Origin: an uncultured Butyricicoccus sp.
GTDB lineage: Bacteria > Bacillota > Clostridia > Oscillospirales > Butyricicoccaceae
Direction of reading: 5' to 3'
DNA length: 5,689 nucleotides
Assembly (NCBI GenBank): GCA_959018045.1
Contig: CAUEJN010000077.1
Span: forward strand, 1 to 5,689
The notes below the pieces were generated by a model. It did no database searches, was not told the origin of the DNA, and saw only the letters and a list, made by a program, of their open reading frames with translations. Position numbers and translations under genes: made by a program. Each line of letters starts with the position of its first letter. Positions within the stretch are counted from its first letter, which is position 1. Positions 4,295-5,689 of the stretch are shown here, in pieces.

Positions 4295-4970
4295 GACAAT
4301 CGGTACATTTTTTGAGCGCTATGGGCAGATGCTCTGTCAAGGTACGCTGGACACGCTGATCATGACCCTGTGTGCAACATTCTTCGCCTATCTCATCGGT
4401 CTGCCCATCGGCACGGTCTTACAGATCACCAAGAAAAACGGTATTTGGGAACATCCGATGCTCTACCGAGTGCTCAGCTGGATAGTCAACATCGGTCGTA
4501 GCCTACCGTTTATTATCCTGATGGTACTCGTCATGCCTGTGACCAAGGCCGTCATGGGTACCAAGTTGGGTGTCCGGGGTGCGATCTTCCCACTGGTCAT
4601 CGCTGCCGCACCGTTCGTCGCCCGCATGGTCGAGTCTTCCCTTGCCGAGCTGAATGCCGGTGTCATCGAGGCCGCGCGCGCGATGGGTGCCAGCCGTTTA
4701 CAGATCATCACCCGGTTTTATCTTCCCGAATCGCTGCCCTCTCTGCTTCGCGGTGCTTCCATCAGTCTGATCACCGTTCTGGCCTACACCGCCATCGCCG
4801 GAGCGGTCGGTGCTGGTGGTTTGGGAGATATCGCCATCCGCTATGGCTATAATCGCTATCAATTTGACATTCTATTGGTAACGGTCATTTTGTTAATCAT
4901 TTTGGTCGAAATCATGCAGACCGTTTTCCATATCATCTGCAAAAAGGTCGACAAACGGCGCAGCGCGTAA
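4287..4970 (+). CDS. metI: MetI-like ABC transporter permease
   Basis: This 227-residue inner-membrane permease is of the MetI type (BPD_transp_1 domain). It has about five hydrophobic segments: near 22-47, 62-84, 96-115, 158-180 and 193-217. The cytoplasmic EAA loop that docks on the ATPase is clear at 128-140 (EAARAMGASRLQI), followed by ITRFYLPESLPSL. Length and motif order are normal for the family. The ATG at 4287 lies inside the end of the ATPase gene and has GGGAGG at 4271-4276, so the two are coupled and surely partners. The usual third gene, metQ for the lipoprotein receptor, does not follow; a mini-ORF and a cystine symporter gene come next. The binding protein must therefore lie downstream of the window or elsewhere in the genome. 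Confidence 0.9.
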   Translation: MFETIGTFFERYGQMLCQGTLDTLIMTLCATFFAYLIGLPIGTVLQITKKNGIWEHPMLYRVLSWIVNIGRSLPFIILMVLVMPVTKAVMGTKLGVRGAIFPLVIAAAPFVARMVESSLAELNAGVIEAARAMGASRLQIITRFYLPESLPSLLRGASISLITVLAYTAIAGAVGAGGLGDIAIRYGYNRYQFDILLVTVILLIILVEIMQTVFHIICKKVDKRRSA

Positions 4971-4981
4971 GCGCTCTGCGC
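4958..4981 (+). other. Hairpin over the metI stop codon
   Basis: GCGCAG (4958-4963) pairs with CTGCGC (4976-4981), with three further inner G-C pairs after one C-T mismatch and a TAAG loop that contains part of the stop codon. No T-run follows, so it is not an intrinsic terminator. It may protect the upstream mRNA end or set relative expression between metI and tcyP. Confidence 0.5.
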
Positions 4982-5010
4982 AGACAAACACAGTAAGGAT
5001 GTGATACGAC

Positions 5011-5073
5011 ATGTACCACTTATTTCAGGGACTGGTACGACAAAACTTTCGATTTGGACGATGTCGCGGCTGA
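5011..5073 (+). CDS. 20-codon mini-ORF between metI and tcyP
   Basis: ATG 5011 is preceded by AAGGAT (4995-5000) at 10-nt spacing and reads a 20-residue basic peptide (MYHLFQGLVR, then five Arg/Gly-rich turns ending FGRCRG) before TGA at 5071-5073. It contains one Cys codon (TGT, 5062-5064) close to its end. Two small hairpins lie over it: GTACCA/TGGTAC (5013-5018 with 5033-5038), and TGTCGCGG/CTGCGATA (5062-5069 with 5078-5085). It resembles no family I know. It could be a second leader peptide controlling tcyP, a translational coupling device, or a chance ORF. Confidence 0.35.
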   Translation: MYHLFQGLVRQNFRFGRCRG

Positions 5074-5115
5074 CACTCTGCGATACATTCACCCAGATAG
5101 AAAGGATATACGAAC

Positions 5116-5689
5116 ATGAATTTTGAACCTTTGGAGTGGGGCGCACTGCTGCTGACCCTGGTATTTTTCGCCCTGCTGTACTACCTCGATGTTAAGCGCC
5201 AGTGGGATTTCGGCGTCCGCACCCTGCTGGCCACCGCCCTGGGTGTCGTCGTCGGACTGGTTTTCCCCGGTCACTACACCTACGTTGCGGCCTTCGGTTC
5301 CATTTACACCCGCGTCATCTCGGCACTGGTCATTCCCCTGCTGCTGTTCAGCATCGTTTCCAGTATCACAAACTTAGGCTCATCCATCCGTCTCAAGAGC
5401 ATCGGACTTAAAACTGTACTCTTCCTGTTGCTCAACACGTTGCTCGCAAGCATCATCACGCTGATTGCATCCACCGCAACCGGTATCGGCTCCGGATTCG
5501 TCTACGAGCTGGCCACCGACTATGAAGCTGCCGAAGTCCCGTCCATTCTGGACACCCTCATCGGCCTGTTCCCCAAAAACCTGGCGGCGCACTGGGCAGA
5601 AGGCGAAGTCGTTCCGATCGTGCTATTTCTCGTACTGGTCGGCATCGCATTCAACAAGCTCCATCAGGAATATGCCGAACAGGTCGCAC
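5116..5689 (+). CDS. tcyP: TcyP-like L-cystine symporter (5' part, runs off the window)
   Basis: The frame is open from ATG 5116 to the window edge, giving the first 191 residues of a dicarboxylate/amino acid:cation symporter (SDF) family protein. Full family members have about 450 residues. A short first membrane segment (9-24) followed by FGVRTLLATALGVVVGLVF (32-50) and then TRVISALVIPLLLFSIVSSI (65-84) matches the TcyP (YhcL/YdjN) cystine uptake branch better than glutamate or C4-dicarboxylate members. Further membrane segments are at about 100-124 and 165-179. An extra hydrophilic stretch near 130-145 also suits TcyP. AAAGGA (5101-5106) lies 9 bases upstream of the start. The transporter sits in the cytoplasmic membrane and imports cystine with a cation. 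Its position after metNI and behind a Cys-codon leader supports cysteine supply as the operon's role. Confidence 0.82.
   Translation, partial: MNFEPLEWGALLLTLVFFALLYYLDVKRQWDFGVRTLLATALGVVVGLVFPGHYTYVAAFGSIYTRVISALVIPLLLFSIVSSITNLGSSIRLKSIGLKTVLFLLLNTLLASIITLIASTATGIGSGFVYELATDYEAAEVPSILDTLIGLFPKNLAAHWAEGEVVPIVLFLVLVGIAFNKLHQEYAEQVA

Noticed and set aside
3964..4308. Minus-strand ORF of 114 codons opposite the ATPase gene
   Set aside because: It is antisense to highly conserved ABC motifs, has composition typical of a shadow frame, and has no promoter or ribosome site.
4958..4981. Terminator between metI and tcyP
   Set aside because: The hairpin has no following T-run (it is followed by AGACAAAC), and tcyP has no separate promoter that I can see, so the operon probably continues.
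5189..5411. Plus-strand ORFs of 62 and 69 codons inside 5189-5411
   Set aside because: They lie in other frames within the open tcyP reading frame, have no ribosome sites and lack recognisable content.

Overview
The window looks like a piece of a mid-GC, spore-forming, anaerobic member of the Clostridia (Firmicutes/Bacillota), possibly a gut Oscillospiraceae- or Butyricicoccaceae-like organism. The reasons are a SigK-type sporulation sigma factor, strong AGGAGG ribosome sites, consensus sigma-A promoters and the protein family make-up. The species cannot be named from sequence alone.

Layout. (1) 16-576: a flavin reductase-like FMN-binding protein, closed by a perfect cUUCGg-loop terminator (591-620). 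(2) 703-about 1372: a SigK-like mother-cell sigma factor with a hydrophobic pro-sequence and a SigE/SigK-type promoter. Its 3' end is abnormal: the conserved Ile-Glu-Lys after the region 4.2 SRSYVSR motif is absent, and the reading frame now runs into an insertion sequence. (3) 1373-2669: a complete IS3-family, IS150-like element with 29-bp inverted repeats, a CTT target duplication, OrfA, OrfB and an A AAAAAC frameshift site followed by a stem. It sits in the loop of what was an intrinsic terminator, probably bidirectional, between the convergent sigma gene and rrf2 gene. (4) 2717-3118 (minus): an Rrf2-family repressor with three cysteines. (5) 3257-5689 (plus): a sulfur amino acid uptake operon. 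It has a perfect consensus sigma-A promoter whose -35 box lies inside an 11-bp palindrome, a 38-codon leader ORF with tandem Cys codons, a strong terminator with a 10-bp antiterminator alternative, a MetN-like ATPase, a MetI-like permease, a 20-codon mini-ORF, and the start of a TcyP-type cystine symporter that runs off the window.

How it fits together. The Rrf2 protein is divergently transcribed from the uptake operon and probably represses it through the palindrome at the promoter. A second layer appears to be cysteine-dependent transcription attenuation: a ribosome held at the tandem Cys codons would leave exactly the segment that can pair with the 5' arm of the terminator. The ATPase lacks the methionine-sensing C-terminal domain of canonical MetN, no metQ follows metI, and the next large gene is a cystine transporter. 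Together these suggest a cysteine/cystine-centred function rather than simple methionine import.

The most notable items are the leader-peptide attenuator (3338-3514) and the IS insertion that split the terminator and altered the end of a sporulation sigma gene.
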